A stretch of DNA of 64,000 nt from Pacificispira sp040217575 (GCA_040217575.1 JAVJPW010000002.1:310001-374000); one strand, 5' to 3'. Positions 16,670-25,929 are shown, numbered from the stretch's first letter. Translations and numbers: made by a program. Notes: generated from the letters alone by a model not told the origin.

Positions 16670-17877
16670 CCGGTGCCTGGATTTCCATCGTCGGGATCGG
16701 CGAAGACGGGCTGGATGGCGTGCCGGCTGCCGGACGCAGGCTGATCGACGGCGCCGATGTGCTGGTCGGCGGCGCGCGCCATCTGGCGATGATCCCCCAA
16801 AGCCACCATGCGGAACGCCTGACATGGCGGTCGCCGCTTAAGGACACGGTCGCCGATATCGAGGCGCGGCGGGGAAGGGCGGTGTGTGTCCTGGCGACCG
16901 GCGACCCCATGAGCTATGGCATTGGCGTCACGCTGGGCCGGGTTTTTGGCGCACAGGCACTGACGGTATTGCCGGCGCCTGGCGCGTTCACGCTTGCCGC
17001 GGCGCGGATGGGCTGGCCGCTGGAGGATGTGACGCGCCTTACTCTGCATGGCAGGCCGCTTGCGACCCTGACAAGCCATGTCGCGCCGTCGGCGCGCCTC
17101 TTGGTCCTGTCCGAAAACGGCGAAACACCCGCATCGGTGGCCCGCCATCTGACGGACCTGGGGTATGGCGAAAGTGGGCTGACCGTCCTGTCCCATATGG
17201 GCGGCACGGCAGAGGCCGTCCACACGGCGACGGCGGAAACCTGGGGCGACACCACGACGCCGGATTTGAACACCATCGCGGTCGACTGCGTTGCCGGGAA
17301 AGATGCGACGGTGTTGCCCCTGGTGCCGGGCCTGCCGGATGATGCGTTCGACCATGACGGCCAATTGACGAAGCGAGAAGTGCGGGCCGCCACGTTGGCG
17401 AAACTGATGTCCCGCCGCGGGGCGTTGCTGTGGGATGTCGGCGCGGGATGCGGGTCTGTTGCCATTGAATGGATGCGTGCGGGCGGGCATGCGGTTGCGG
17501 TGGAACGCGACGCGACGCGTCTGGAAAAACTGAACCGGAATGCCATCGCGTTGGGGGTGCCGCAGCTTGAAATCGCATCGGGCGAAGCACCGCATGCCCT
17601 GTCCGTTCTGAAAGGGACGCCGGATGCCATTTTCATCGGCGGCGGTATTTCCGATCCCGACATCGCAGCCGTTTGCTGGGACCGGTTGGCGCCCGGCGGC
17701 GTGCTGGCGGCGAACGCGGTCACGATGGAAGGTGAGGCACGGCTGATGGCTCTTTATCAGGAATGGGGCGGGGAACTGGCGCGTCTTGCGATATCCCGGC
17801 TGGAACCGGTCGGCCCCTATCACGGCTGGCGGCCGCTGATGCCCGTTACGCAATATTCGGTAAGGAAACCACGATGA
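16666..17877 (+). CDS. cobL: Precorrin-6Y C5,15-methyltransferase CobL (CbiE-CbiT fusion)
   Basis: Bifunctional enzyme that methylates C-5 and C-15 and decarboxylates the C-12 acetate. The 403-residue protein is the full CobL: an N-terminal tetrapyrrole methylase domain of CbiE type (about 1-200, SIVGIGEDGLDGVPAAGRRL and VLATGDPMSYGIGVTLGR) and a C-terminal class I methyltransferase domain of CbiT type (about 215-400), with SAM motif LLWDVGAGCGSVAIEWMRAG and AVERDATRLEKL. The ATG at 16666 overlaps the cobH stop; an upstream ATG at 16648 lies inside cobH and is rejected. Its stop overlaps cobI. Confidence 0.95.
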   Translation: MTGAWISIVGIGEDGLDGVPAAGRRLIDGADVLVGGARHLAMIPQSHHAERLTWRSPLKDTVADIEARRGRAVCVLATGDPMSYGIGVTLGRVFGAQALTVLPAPGAFTLAAARMGWPLEDVTRLTLHGRPLATLTSHVAPSARLLVLSENGETPASVARHLTDLGYGESGLTVLSHMGGTAEAVHTATAETWGDTTTPDLNTIAVDCVAGKDATVLPLVPGLPDDAFDHDGQLTKREVRAATLAKLMSRRGALLWDVGAGCGSVAIEWMRAGGHAVAVERDATRLEKLNRNAIALGVPQLEIASGEAPHALSVLKGTPDAIFIGGGISDPDIAAVCWDRLAPGGVLAANAVTMEGEARLMALYQEWGGELARLAISRLEPVGPYHGWRPLMPVTQYSVRKPR

Positions 17878-18611
17878 CCGGTACGCTGTACGGGGTGGGC
17901 GTCGGGCCGGGCGACCCGGACCTCATCACGCTGAAGGCGCTGAAAATCCTGCAGGCCGTCCCTGTACTGGCCTGGCCGGCCCCGCTGGAAGGCGACAGCA
18001 TGGCGCGGTCCATCGCCGCCCCCCATCTGGACGGGCATCACGATGAAATTCCGATCCGCATGCCGATGGATGTGAAGCGGTTTCCCGCACAGGCCGTCTA
18101 TGACGATGCGGCGGCGGACATTTCGGCCCGCCTGGATGCGGGTTGGGACGTTGCCGTCCTGTGCGAAGGCGATCCGTTCTTCTATGGCTCCTTCATGTAT
18201 CTGTTCGCACGTCTGGCGAAGGACTATCCGGTGGAGGTTATCCCCGGTGTTTCTTCCCTGATGGCGACGGCAGCGGCAACAGGCGCGCCACTGGCTGCGC
18301 GCAACGATGTGTTGAGCGTCATTCCCGCCCCGCTGGAGGAAGCGGACCTGATCCGCAGGCTGCAGGCGACGGACGCCGCCGCGATCATAAAGATCGGCCG
18401 CCACCTGCCGAAAATCCGTCGCGCACTGGATGTGTGCGGACTGGCGGATGCTGCGCGATATATTGGTCACGCCACCATGGGGGACCGACAGACCGTCTGT
18501 CCGCTCAGCGACTATCCCAATGAAAAAGCGCCCTATTTCAGCATGGTTCTGGTGCATCGCGCGCCGGATGCCTGGGTCACGCTGGACGGCGTGGGGGAGG
18601 CGGCGGAATGA
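17874..18611 (+). CDS. cobI: Precorrin-2 C20-methyltransferase CobI/CbiL
   Basis: Adds the C-20 methyl group to precorrin-2 (or cobalt-precorrin-2), the first committed methylation towards the corrin ring. The 245-residue protein shows the tetrapyrrole methylase signature LYGVGVGPGDPDLITLKALK at the N-terminus, CEGDPFFYGSFMYL, the SAM-site loop EVIPGVSSLMATAAATGAPL, and IKIGRHLPKIRRAL. The start at 17874 overlaps the cobL stop (ATGA). Sequence alone does not tell whether it prefers the metal-free or the cobalt substrate. Confidence 0.94.
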   Translation: MTGTLYGVGVGPGDPDLITLKALKILQAVPVLAWPAPLEGDSMARSIAAPHLDGHHDEIPIRMPMDVKRFPAQAVYDDAAADISARLDAGWDVAVLCEGDPFFYGSFMYLFARLAKDYPVEVIPGVSSLMATAAATGAPLAARNDVLSVIPAPLEEADLIRRLQATDAAAIIKIGRHLPKIRRALDVCGLADAARYIGHATMGDRQTVCPLSDYPNEKAPYFSMVLVHRAPDAWVTLDGVGEAAE

Positions 18612-20422
18612 TTGCGATCCTGACCCTGACTCGTGATGGGGCGGCCACGGCGCGGCGCATTCAGGCGGCGCTGGGCGACGCGCGGGTGCTTGGCCGGGCC
18701 GGACGGGTGGAGGATGCGGATTCCCGCTTCGACGATGCTGTCCTGACCATTCGCCAATGCCATGCGGAAGGCGTGCCGTTGGTCGGCATCTGTGCGGCCG
18801 GAATCCTGATTCGCGCGCTGGCCGGGTCGGCAACGGACAAATGGACCGATGCGCCGGTCCTGGCGGTATCGGAAGACGGTTTGAACGTTGTCCCGTTGCT
18901 GGGTGGGCACCGTGGCGCGAACGCGCTCGCCGAACGGGTGGCGGACGCGCTGGGCGGGCACGCGGCGGTGACAACGACCGGCGACCGGCGACTTGGATTC
19001 GCACTGGACGATCCGCCCGAAGGCTGGACCCTGAAGACGCCTGACGCCGTTAAGGGCGTGGCGGCACGTCTACTGGCGGGCGACCCTGTGACACTGCGCC
19101 GGGAATGCGGGCCGCCGGATTGGCCGTCCGCGGATTCCTTTGCCCCGTCCGGGCCGGGCGATATGGCGGATGTCCTGATCACGGACCGTGCCGTCGAACC
19201 GGGGGCGGAACAGGTCGTGCTGGTCCCACCGGTCCTGGCGGTCGGCGTTGGCTGTGAACGCTACGCCGCGGCGGATGGGTTGGCTGCCTTCGTCGACGGC
19301 ATCCTGACGGAAGAAGGAATTAACCCCCATGCCATTGCCGCCATCGGATCGGTGGACCTGAAGGGCGATGAGGCGGCGATGAAATCCCTGTCGGCGCGGC
19401 TGGACAGGCCGCTTCGGCTTTTCACCGCCGATGAGTTGGAAGCGCTGACCCCGCATTTGCCGAACCCGTCGGATCTGGTGTTCCGGGAAATCGGCTGCCA
19501 CGGGGTGGCCGAAGCCGCGGCATTGGCGATTGCGGGACGCGAGGCCCGTTTCGTGGTCGAAAAACGCAGACGGGGTCCTTACACCTGTGCGATTGCCCGG
19601 GCGCTGGACCGTACCGCCGATGCGTCGGCCGGCCGGTCGCCGGGTCGCCTGTTCGTTGTCGGCACAGGCCCCGGCGACGCGGCACATCGCACGGCGGCGA
19701 TGACAAAGGCGATTCTGGCTGCGGATGCGGTCGTCGGCTACCAGTTCTATCTGGACCTGATCGACGATCTGATTGGCGGGCGAGAGACGTTTGACAGTGC
19801 GCTGGGCGCGGAATCCGAACGCGCAGCAAAGGCACTTTCACTGGCCGCCCAGGGTCGCACGGTCGCGCTGGTCTGTTCGGGTGATCCCGGCATTTATGCG
19901 CTGGCGACGCTGGTGTTCGAACTGATCGACGGGTCGAACGATCGCGCGGTGCGTGGTGTCGATGTGGAGGTTGTGCCAGGTATTTCCGCCTTTCAGCTGG
20001 CGGCCGCCCGGCTGGGCGCGCCCATGGGGCATGACTTCTGCCTGATCAGTCTGTCCGACCTGCTGACGCCGGTGGATGCCATTCGAAAACGTCTGGCGGC
20101 GGCGGCGGCGGGCGACTTCGTCACCGCCTTTTACAATCCGCAAAGCAAGCGTCGGCGGACCCTGTTGCCGGAAGCAAGGCAGATCTTTCTGGAACACCGC
20201 CCGCCGCAAACGCCGGTCGCGATCTGCCGTCAACTCGGCCGCCCGGAAGAGGATATTTCGGTCACGACCCTGGCCGAGTTCGATACCGAGTGCGTGGATA
20301 TGTTCACGCTGGTCGTCTTCGGCGGCAGCGAAACCCGCGCCTTCGATCATGCCGGCACGCCGCGCGCATTCACGCCCCGCGGTTATGCGGGGAAAGCGAC
20401 CGAAAAAGGAGCCGCCGAATGA
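18608..20422 (+). CDS. cobJ: CbiG-CobJ fusion: corrin ring-contraction hydrolase / precorrin-3B C17-methyltransferase
   Basis: A 604-residue fusion. The N-terminal part (about 1-335) is CbiG-like, with VGICAAGILIRALAG, LLGGHRGANALAERVADALG and the C-terminal subdomain VLAVGVGCERYAAADGLAAF, as in CbiG/CobE. CbiG opens the delta-lactone in cobalt-precorrin-5A. The C-terminal part (about 347-590) is CobJ/CbiH: LFVVGTGPGDAAHRTAAMTK, VCSGDPGIYALATL, VVPGISAFQLAAARLGAP and FVTAFYNPQSKRR. CobJ adds the C-17 methyl and contracts the ring. The fusion is in one frame with no sign of a frameshift. Both ends overlap the neighbouring genes. Confidence 0.93.
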   Translation: MIAILTLTRDGAATARRIQAALGDARVLGRAGRVEDADSRFDDAVLTIRQCHAEGVPLVGICAAGILIRALAGSATDKWTDAPVLAVSEDGLNVVPLLGGHRGANALAERVADALGGHAAVTTTGDRRLGFALDDPPEGWTLKTPDAVKGVAARLLAGDPVTLRRECGPPDWPSADSFAPSGPGDMADVLITDRAVEPGAEQVVLVPPVLAVGVGCERYAAADGLAAFVDGILTEEGINPHAIAAIGSVDLKGDEAAMKSLSARLDRPLRLFTADELEALTPHLPNPSDLVFREIGCHGVAEAAALAIAGREARFVVEKRRRGPYTCAIARALDRTADASAGRSPGRLFVVGTGPGDAAHRTAAMTKAILAADAVVGYQFYLDLIDDLIGGRETFDSALGAESERAAKALSLAAQGRTVALVCSGDPGIYALATLVFELIDGSNDRAVRGVDVEVVPGISAFQLAAARLGAPMGHDFCLISLSDLLTPVDAIRKRLAAAAAGDFVTAFYNPQSKRRRTLLPEARQIFLEHRPPQTPVAICRQLGRPEEDISVTTLAEFDTECVDMFTLVVFGGSETRAFDHAGTPRAFTPRGYAGKATEKGAAE

Positions 20423-21180
20423 CCGTCCACTTCATTGGCGCGGGGCCGGGCGCGCCGGACCTGATCACGGTGCGCGGGCTGAACCTGATCCGGAAATGCC
20501 CGGTCTGCCTTTTTGCCGGGTCGCTGGTACCCGAAGCAGTCGTTGCCGAAGCCCCCGCGGGTGCGCGCGTCGTCGATACCGCCCCCCTGCATCTGGATGA
20601 AATCATCGCGGAAATCGAAGCCGCGCATGCCAGGGGGCAGGACGTGGCCCGCGTTCATTCCGGCGACCCGTCCATCTATGGCGCGACGGCGGAACAGATG
20701 CGCCGGCTGGACGCATTGGGCATTCCCTATGACGTGACACCCGGTGTGTCGGCCTATGCCGCGGCGGCTGCGGAACTGAAACAGGAACTGACCCTGGCCG
20801 GTGTCAGCCAGACGGTCATCCTGACCCGCACGGCCGTGCGCGCGTCCGCCATGCCGGAGGGGGAGGATCTGGAAACCCTGGGGCGCAGCGGCGCGACGCT
20901 GGCGATCCATCTGTCGGTCAACAATCTGGCCAAGGTCGTGCGCGAACTGACGCCGCATTACGGCGCGGACTGTCCGGTCGTCGTCGCCTATCGTGTCGGC
21001 TGGCCGGATCAGGCATTCCTGCGCGGCACGCTGTCGGACATTCGGCCCAAGGTGAAGGCGTCGGGATATACCCGAACGGCGCTTATTCTGGTCGGCCGCG
21101 TCCTCGACCAGCAGGAGTTCGACGATTCAAAGCTTTACGATGCGGCACACACCCATGTGCTGCGTGAGGCGAAATCCTGA
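20419..21180 (+). CDS. cobM: Precorrin-4 C11-methyltransferase CobM/CbiF
   Basis: Methylates C-11 of precorrin-4 (or its cobalt form). The 253-residue protein has the family signature TVHFIGAGPGAPDLITVRGL, then CLFAGSLVPEAVV, HSGDPSIYGATAEQMRRLDA, TPGVSAYAAAAAELKQEL, and AIHLSVNNLAKVVREL, a canonical CobM layout. The start at 20419 overlaps the cobJ stop; the open frame extends to 20290 but only inside cobJ. It is the last gene of the operon. cobK, cobG/cobZ, cobN and the later adenosylation and nucleotide-loop genes are not in the window. Confidence 0.95.
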   Translation: MTVHFIGAGPGAPDLITVRGLNLIRKCPVCLFAGSLVPEAVVAEAPAGARVVDTAPLHLDEIIAEIEAAHARGQDVARVHSGDPSIYGATAEQMRRLDALGIPYDVTPGVSAYAAAAAELKQELTLAGVSQTVILTRTAVRASAMPEGEDLETLGRSGATLAIHLSVNNLAKVVRELTPHYGADCPVVVAYRVGWPDQAFLRGTLSDIRPKVKASGYTRTALILVGRVLDQQEFDDSKLYDAAHTHVLREAKS

Positions 21181-21190
21181 ACCGGACGGG

Positions 21191-22144
21191 CTAGAGCCGG
21201 GATTCGATTGCGTCCCAGATCAGGCCGGCCAGGTTGCTGCCGTCATAACGGTCGATTTCTTGGATGCCGGTGGGGGACGTCACGTTGATTTCCGTCAGCT
21301 TGTTTCCGATCACGTCAATTCCGACGAAAATCAGGCCGCGTTCCTTCAGCATTGGTCCAATGGCCTCACAAATTTCATGTTCGGCGGGCGTGATATCGCT
21401 TTTATCCGGACGCCCGCCCACATGCATATTGGACCGTGCTTCCCCTTCTGCCGGGACGCGATTGATCGCGCCCACAGCCTTTCCGTCGACCAGTATGATG
21501 CGTTTGTCGCCCTGGCGGACTTCGGGCATGTAGCGTTGAACCATCACCGGTTCGCGGCTTTGCATTTCAAACATCTCCAGCAGTGAATTCAGGTTGGAAT
21601 CGTCCCGTTTCAGATGAAACACCCCGGCGCCACCATTGCCGAACAGGGGTTTGACGATGATCTCCCCCATGTCCTTCCGGAACGCTTTTATCTCCTCCCG
21701 GTCGCGGGTGATCAGCGTTTCCGGCATTAGGTCCGAAAAATGCGTCACAAGAAGTTTTTCCGGTGCATCGCGCACATGGTTAGGGTCATTAACCACCAGT
21801 GTCTTCGGATGGACGTGATCCAGAATATGAGTTGCGGTGATGTAGCCCATGTCGAAGGGCGGATCCTGACGCATCAGGATCACATCCGTGTCGTCCTGCA
21901 GATCACGAGTTTCTTGCACGCCGAACGTAAAATGGTTTCCCTTTTCGCGCCGAAGCGTCATCGGATTGCCGCGCGCGGTAACCCGCCCCTGACGGAAGGT
22001 AAGGGCGGTCGGCAGGTAATGGAACAGCGCGTGGCCGCGGCGTTCCGCTTCCAACCCCAGGGCAAAGGTGGAATCCGCATTAATGTCGATCGGGCCGATC
22101 GGGTCCATCTGGATTGCGACGCGAAGTTTCTCCGGGCTGCTCAT
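21191..22144 (-). CDS. gshB: Glutathione synthetase
   Basis: ATP-grasp ligase that joins gamma-glutamylcysteine and glycine to make glutathione in the cytoplasm. The 317-residue length is standard. Visible are the N-terminal RVAIQMDPIGPIDINADSTF, the ATP-grasp glycine loop KPLFGNGGAGVFHLKRDD, and the metal/substrate region GIDVIGNKLTEINVTSPTGI. It converges with cobM, ten bases apart. The next gene upstream on the same strand starts 26 bases from its ATG, so co-transcription with the SirB1-like gene is possible. Confidence 0.96.
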   Translation of the reverse strand: MSSPEKLRVAIQMDPIGPIDINADSTFALGLEAERRGHALFHYLPTALTFRQGRVTARGNPMTLRREKGNHFTFGVQETRDLQDDTDVILMRQDPPFDMGYITATHILDHVHPKTLVVNDPNHVRDAPEKLLVTHFSDLMPETLITRDREEIKAFRKDMGEIIVKPLFGNGGAGVFHLKRDDSNLNSLLEMFEMQSREPVMVQRYMPEVRQGDKRIILVDGKAVGAINRVPAEGEARSNMHVGGRPDKSDITPAEHEICEAIGPMLKERGLIFVGIDVIGNKLTEINVTSPTGIQEIDRYDGSNLAGLIWDAIESRL

Positions 22145-22170
22145 GACATGGGCCTCATTTGCGATGCGTT

Positions 22171-23025
22171 TTAGTTCAATCGGGCGCGCAGTTCGGCGAT
22201 GACGCCTTCCGCTTCCTGCCGGGGGGCGGCGCGTTCTTCCCGGTCGATGTAGGTCTCCAGTGCCGATAGGGCACTCTTCACATTACCGATATGGGCGTTC
22301 ATCATGCCGGCTTCGCGCCACAGGACCGCCCGGTCCGGCGCAAGCAGCAGCATCGATTCGACGATCCCGATCGCCTGGTCGACCCGCTGGGCCTTGATCA
22401 GGCGCAATTTGATGTTGTTCTGAAGCCTGAGAAGGATGTCCCGGTCGGCGGTGGGTTCATAATGATCAGGGTGCAGTTCGGCGTCCGCACCCGATGTAAG
22501 TTTCAACAGACCCCGCAGGGCCGCCGCGTCCAGTGCCACACCGGTATGGAACGGGTCGATGATCATCCGTTCCCCGCCCACGTCGAGCCGCAGCAGGAAA
22601 TGGCCGGGAAAGTCCAGCCCGTCCATCGCCAGTCCGGCGGATCGCGCCAGATCGATCATCAGAATCCCCAGCGCGACGGGTAGTCCCTTTCGCCGGTCGA
22701 TAACACGTATCAGGTTGGCGTTCTGCAGATCGTCATAGGTTTCCTGGTCTCCGGAATAGCCGTGCAGTCCGTACAGAACATGGGACAGGGCTTCGCGGGC
22801 CGCTTCCGCGGTGGCACCGGGCTCCAGCACCGTGGCCAGATCGCTGCACAATTTGCCGATATGGTCGCGATAGAAGTCAACGCGGTCGGACGGTGCATCG
22901 AACACGGCAAGCGCCAGTGCCCCGTCGGTCAGATCGCCCGGCACAAACCCTTCGGCCTGTCCAAGCCGCCGTAACGTTTCTTCCGCCCAGGTTTCGCTGG
23001 AAAGACCGGTTGGCGCGCGATCCAT
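22171..23025 (-). CDS. SirB1-family protein: transglutaminase-like domain with C-terminal TPR
   Basis: A 284-residue cytoplasmic protein with a transglutaminase-like N-terminal domain (about 60-190), including GYSGDQETYDDLQNANLIRV and RRKGLPVALGILMIDLARSA, the conserved SirB1 core, then GLDFPGHFLLRL with the expected His. The C-terminal ~90 residues form tetratricopeptide helices (RLQNNIKLRLIKAQRVDQAI onward). The usual catalytic Cys is not obvious, and the biochemical role of the family is poorly known. The start codon overlaps the stop of the BON lipoprotein gene upstream (TAATG). Confidence 0.88.
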   Translation of the reverse strand: MDRAPTGLSSETWAEETLRRLGQAEGFVPGDLTDGALALAVFDAPSDRVDFYRDHIGKLCSDLATVLEPGATAEAAREALSHVLYGLHGYSGDQETYDDLQNANLIRVIDRRKGLPVALGILMIDLARSAGLAMDGLDFPGHFLLRLDVGGERMIIDPFHTGVALDAAALRGLLKLTSGADAELHPDHYEPTADRDILLRLQNNIKLRLIKAQRVDQAIGIVESMLLLAPDRAVLWREAGMMNAHIGNVKSALSALETYIDREERAAPRQEAEGVIAELRARLN

Positions 23026-23678
23026 TACTGGGTCTCGCTGCCGTCTTCGGCGGCTTGAATTTCGGCAAGACGTTCCAGCGTTTCCCGTCGGGCCGGCGAA
23101 TCCTTTACCTGGACGTGGGAAATTACACGTCGCACACGTTCCACGTCGCGCGCATGGGCGACCACCCGGTCCAGTTCGGCCTGGCTTTGCGCAATCCCGA
23201 TCAGGTAGAGCGTGCCGCCCACGGCATCGGATTCGTAGTTAACCGCCTTGATCTCCCGATCCAGGGTCAGCGCGAGATTCAGTTCCTGTTCGATTTTCAC
23301 GTCATAGCCGGTGTTCAGGATACCGACATCCTCTCCGATCAGGATCTCGTTTACCACTTCGACCACGTCGGGACGGCTCCAGGCCCGTTCGACCAGGCGG
23401 ATGCGATCCTGTTCCTCCGGCACGACACCGGTCAGCAGCATTCGCCCTTCCACGACGATCACGCCGACGCGCTGGAACGTTTCGAAATCCTCTTCAATCA
23501 CGTCGCGCCGGAAGGAAAGCGCCGTGCCGGTATCGGTCAGCGACTGTTGCATTCCCCGTTCTTCCAGTGCGGTCGACCCGGCAACCGCCCCGGCACCGAC
23601 CAGGACACCTACGGGGGTACAGCCGGCAGAAAAGGGCAACAGGCCGGCCAACAGAAGGAAGGGAAGGATGAGACGCAT
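23025..23678 (-). CDS. BON-domain lipoprotein (OsmY/DolP-like)
   Basis: A 217-residue envelope lipoprotein. The signal peptide ends in the lipobox SAGC (Cys20), and a Gly/Ala-rich segment VGVLVGAGAVAGSTALEERG follows, as in DolP/YraP relatives. Two BON domains follow: about 65-130 (FQRVGVIVVEGRMLLTGVVP) and about 140-205 (NYESDAVGGTLYLIGIAQSQ). BON proteins bind phospholipids and help outer-membrane integrity in other bacteria. yraN lies just upstream on the same strand, the same yraN/BON neighbourhood as in E. coli (yraN/yraP). Confidence 0.9.
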   Translation of the reverse strand: MRLILPFLLLAGLLPFSAGCTPVGVLVGAGAVAGSTALEERGMQQSLTDTGTALSFRRDVIEEDFETFQRVGVIVVEGRMLLTGVVPEEQDRIRLVERAWSRPDVVEVVNEILIGEDVGILNTGYDVKIEQELNLALTLDREIKAVNYESDAVGGTLYLIGIAQSQAELDRVVAHARDVERVRRVISHVQVKDSPARRETLERLAEIQAAEDGSETQ

Positions 23679-23771
23679 TTTTGCCGGTTCTCTGAAACGT
23701 GGGGGTCGAAAACGACGTTAAAGGTAGGGCGCGTTGGCTGTTGCCGCAATGGGTCGCTTGCCGGACGTGGG

Positions 23772-24167
23772 CTAACCGGTATCGGGCCGCCAAGCGTCAG
23801 ACAGATGGCGCGGCAACCTCCCCGGCACAAGGGTGACCAGATCAAAACGCATGTCGTAGTCCGTGTCCGACACATGTCGACCGATCCACCAGGCCGCGGC
23901 CTGTTCAATCCGACGGCGCTGATGGCTGCCCAATGCTTCGCCAGCCGTTTGCGGGTCGGGCCTGGCCTTTACCTCGACAAAGGCATAGACGCGTCCGCGT
24001 TTGGCGATCAGGTCGATTTCGCCGGCCGGCGTCCGCATCCGCCGGGCCAGAATCCGGTAACCCTTTACCCGCAGCATCAGGATCGCCAGCGCCTCGGCGG
24101 TCCGCCCGCGCCGGTCCGCTGCGCGCCGCTCCTCGGCATCGCCACCTCTGCGCCGCCAGTGCCTCAC
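23772..24167 (-). CDS. yraN: YraN/UPF0102 family nuclease-fold protein
   Basis: A 131-residue protein of the UPF0102 family with an endonuclease-like fold. The hallmark is GYRILARRMRTPAGEIDLIA followed by VYAFVEVKARPD: the Glu-Ile-Asp and the Val-Glu-Val-Lys form the PD-(D/E)xK-like site. The first ~20 residues are Arg-rich and may be leader or an over-long start. In many alphaproteobacteria rsmI stands next to yraN and divergent from the LpoA-like gene. Here the space towards that gene (24168-24430) does not encode rsmI. Confidence 0.9.
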   Translation of the reverse strand: MRHWRRRGGDAEERRAADRRGRTAEALAILMLRVKGYRILARRMRTPAGEIDLIAKRGRVYAFVEVKARPDPQTAGEALGSHQRRRIEQAAAWWIGRHVSDTDYDMRFDLVTLVPGRLPRHLSDAWRPDTG

Positions 24168-24430
24168 CGCATGAAACGCCCGAGAATCGTCATGATTTCG
24201 TCAGCATATGACCGATATATCCGATTAGCGAATAAATCATTCGGTCGACGATGCGCGGACTTCTTCCGCCGTTTACTTGGCGCCGGACCCTGCGTATCTT
24301 TTCCTGGCGTTCGAAGCCCCTGGAAGTTCGGCATTCGAACCATCCCCTGGACGGAGATTTTCCCTTGCGCGACGCAGCGTATGAGACCGCGATTACAGTG
24401 ACACATTCCATCCCGTCTGAGACGGGGCGT

Positions 24431-25891
24431 ATGGCCCGTGCCGGGCTGACCGCGGCCCTTCTGTTGGGGCTTGCGGCCTGCGGGCCGGGCGGAACAGGGC
24501 CGTCTCGTGGCGGGCCGACCAACCCGGGGCTTCTGCTCGGCGCGTCGGAAAGCGCGACGATCGGGTCACCCGCCGACAATCCCGAAGGGGCGCCTGCCGG
24601 ATCGCAACGATTGTCCCTGCAAAGTCTGGGGACGGGCCGTCTGGGGGACACGACCCTGTCGGCGCCGCCGCCGGATGCCCTGCGTCAGGTCGAAGGCGTG
24701 CCGGTCGCAATCCTGGTGCCGCTTACGGGTCGATTTGCCGCGCCGGGCCAGGCCTTGCTGGAAGGGGCGCAGATGGCGCTGTTCGATGTCGGCAACGCGG
24801 AAGTCCGCCTGATGCCCTTCGATACGCAAAGCACCGCATTGGGCGCGGAACAGGCGGCGCGCGAAGCCGTGCGGCAGGGCGCGCGCCTGATCATCGGGCC
24901 GCTTCTGGCGGATTCCGTCCGTGCCATTCGCCCGATTGTCGAAGCCGCACGGATCAAGGCCATCGCCTTTTCCAATTCCAGCAATGTCGCCGGCGACCCG
25001 ATCTATCTGGCAGGCTTCACGCCGGAAGAACAGGTCGAAGCGATCGTTCTGCATGCCATGGCCGAAGGCCGTCGCCGGTTCGCGGTGATCGCGCCGTCCA
25101 ACGATTACGGCAATGTCGCCGTCGATGCATTGCGCGAAGCGGCAACCCGCCATGGCGGCGAGTTCGCCAGGGTTGCGTTCTATGACCCGGAAACGCTGGA
25201 TTTCGAGGCCCAGGTCAAGTCCATATCGGACTATGACGAACGCGTCCGGGCATTGCAGCAACAGCGTGCGGAACTGTCCGGGCGGACGGATCAGGCATCG
25301 AAGCAGGCCCTGCAGCGGCTGGCGAATCTGCGGACCTATGGGGATCCGCCGTTCGATGCCTTGCTGATTCCGGCTCTGGACCAGCAGTCGCTTCAGATCC
25401 TGTCGGCGCAACTTGCCTATTTCGATGTCGATGCGCCGGCGGTGCGTCTTTTGGGCATGGAACGCTGGGACGGGTTTTCCGGGCTTTCAAACGAACCGGG
25501 CCTGATTGGCAGCCAGTATCCGGCCGCCAGATCGGTCTATCGTTCACGGTTCGAGGCACGGTTCTCCGACCTGTTCGGCCATGCACCGTCCGCGCTGTCC
25601 GCGCTTGCCTATGATGTGACCGCCGTTGCCGCGGCACTGGCCGGGGATGCGCGCACTGGCCCGCGCTACGATGCGGAAACGCTGACCAGCGAGGACGGTT
25701 TCATCGGTGCGCAAGGCCTGTTCCGGTTTACGGACGAAGGGGTTGCCCAGCAGACCTTCTCGATCCTGGAAATTGCCCAGACCGGCCGCGTTCTGGTGCG
25801 CGAGGCACCGAACAATTTCGATCAGCCGGTTCTGCCCCAGCTGCCGCCGGCGCCGCCGGTGGACGGGACCGACGGGCAGCCCACATCCTGA
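24431..25891 (+). CDS. LpoA-like penicillin-binding protein activator lipoprotein
   Basis: A 486-residue envelope lipoprotein with a periplasmic type-I binding-protein domain, related to the C-terminal domain of LpoA/LppC, which activates penicillin-binding proteins in enterobacteria. From the ATG at 24431 the signal peptide is short and clean, with lipobox LAAC at Cys17. The open frame continues upstream to 24251, but that part is basic and lacks a signal. The domain begins at about residue 90 (VAILVPLTGRFAAPGQALLE) and continues through GARLIIGPLLADSVRAIRPI and ALAYDVTAVAAALA. The C-terminus is Pro-rich. It is divergent from yraN. Confidence 0.88.
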   Translation: MARAGLTAALLLGLAACGPGGTGPSRGGPTNPGLLLGASESATIGSPADNPEGAPAGSQRLSLQSLGTGRLGDTTLSAPPPDALRQVEGVPVAILVPLTGRFAAPGQALLEGAQMALFDVGNAEVRLMPFDTQSTALGAEQAAREAVRQGARLIIGPLLADSVRAIRPIVEAARIKAIAFSNSSNVAGDPIYLAGFTPEEQVEAIVLHAMAEGRRRFAVIAPSNDYGNVAVDALREAATRHGGEFARVAFYDPETLDFEAQVKSISDYDERVRALQQQRAELSGRTDQASKQALQRLANLRTYGDPPFDALLIPALDQQSLQILSAQLAYFDVDAPAVRLLGMERWDGFSGLSNEPGLIGSQYPAARSVYRSRFEARFSDLFGHAPSALSALAYDVTAVAAALAGDARTGPRYDAETLTSEDGFIGAQGLFRFTDEGVAQQTFSILEIAQTGRVLVREAPNNFDQPVLPQLPPAPPVDGTDGQPTS

Positions 25892-25929
25892 TCCCATGCC
25901 CTGACCCAATGCAGGGTGTCTGAAGACCG

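Noticed and set aside
24164..24406. Minus-strand frame in the yraN/LpoA-like gap as a remnant of rsmI
   Set aside because: Its translation has none of the RsmI motifs and no ribosome-binding site.
25899..25916. CCCTG/CAGGG hairpin between convergent LpoA-like and chemoreceptor genes as terminator
   Set aside because: Only five pairs with an eight-base loop and no T-run on either strand.
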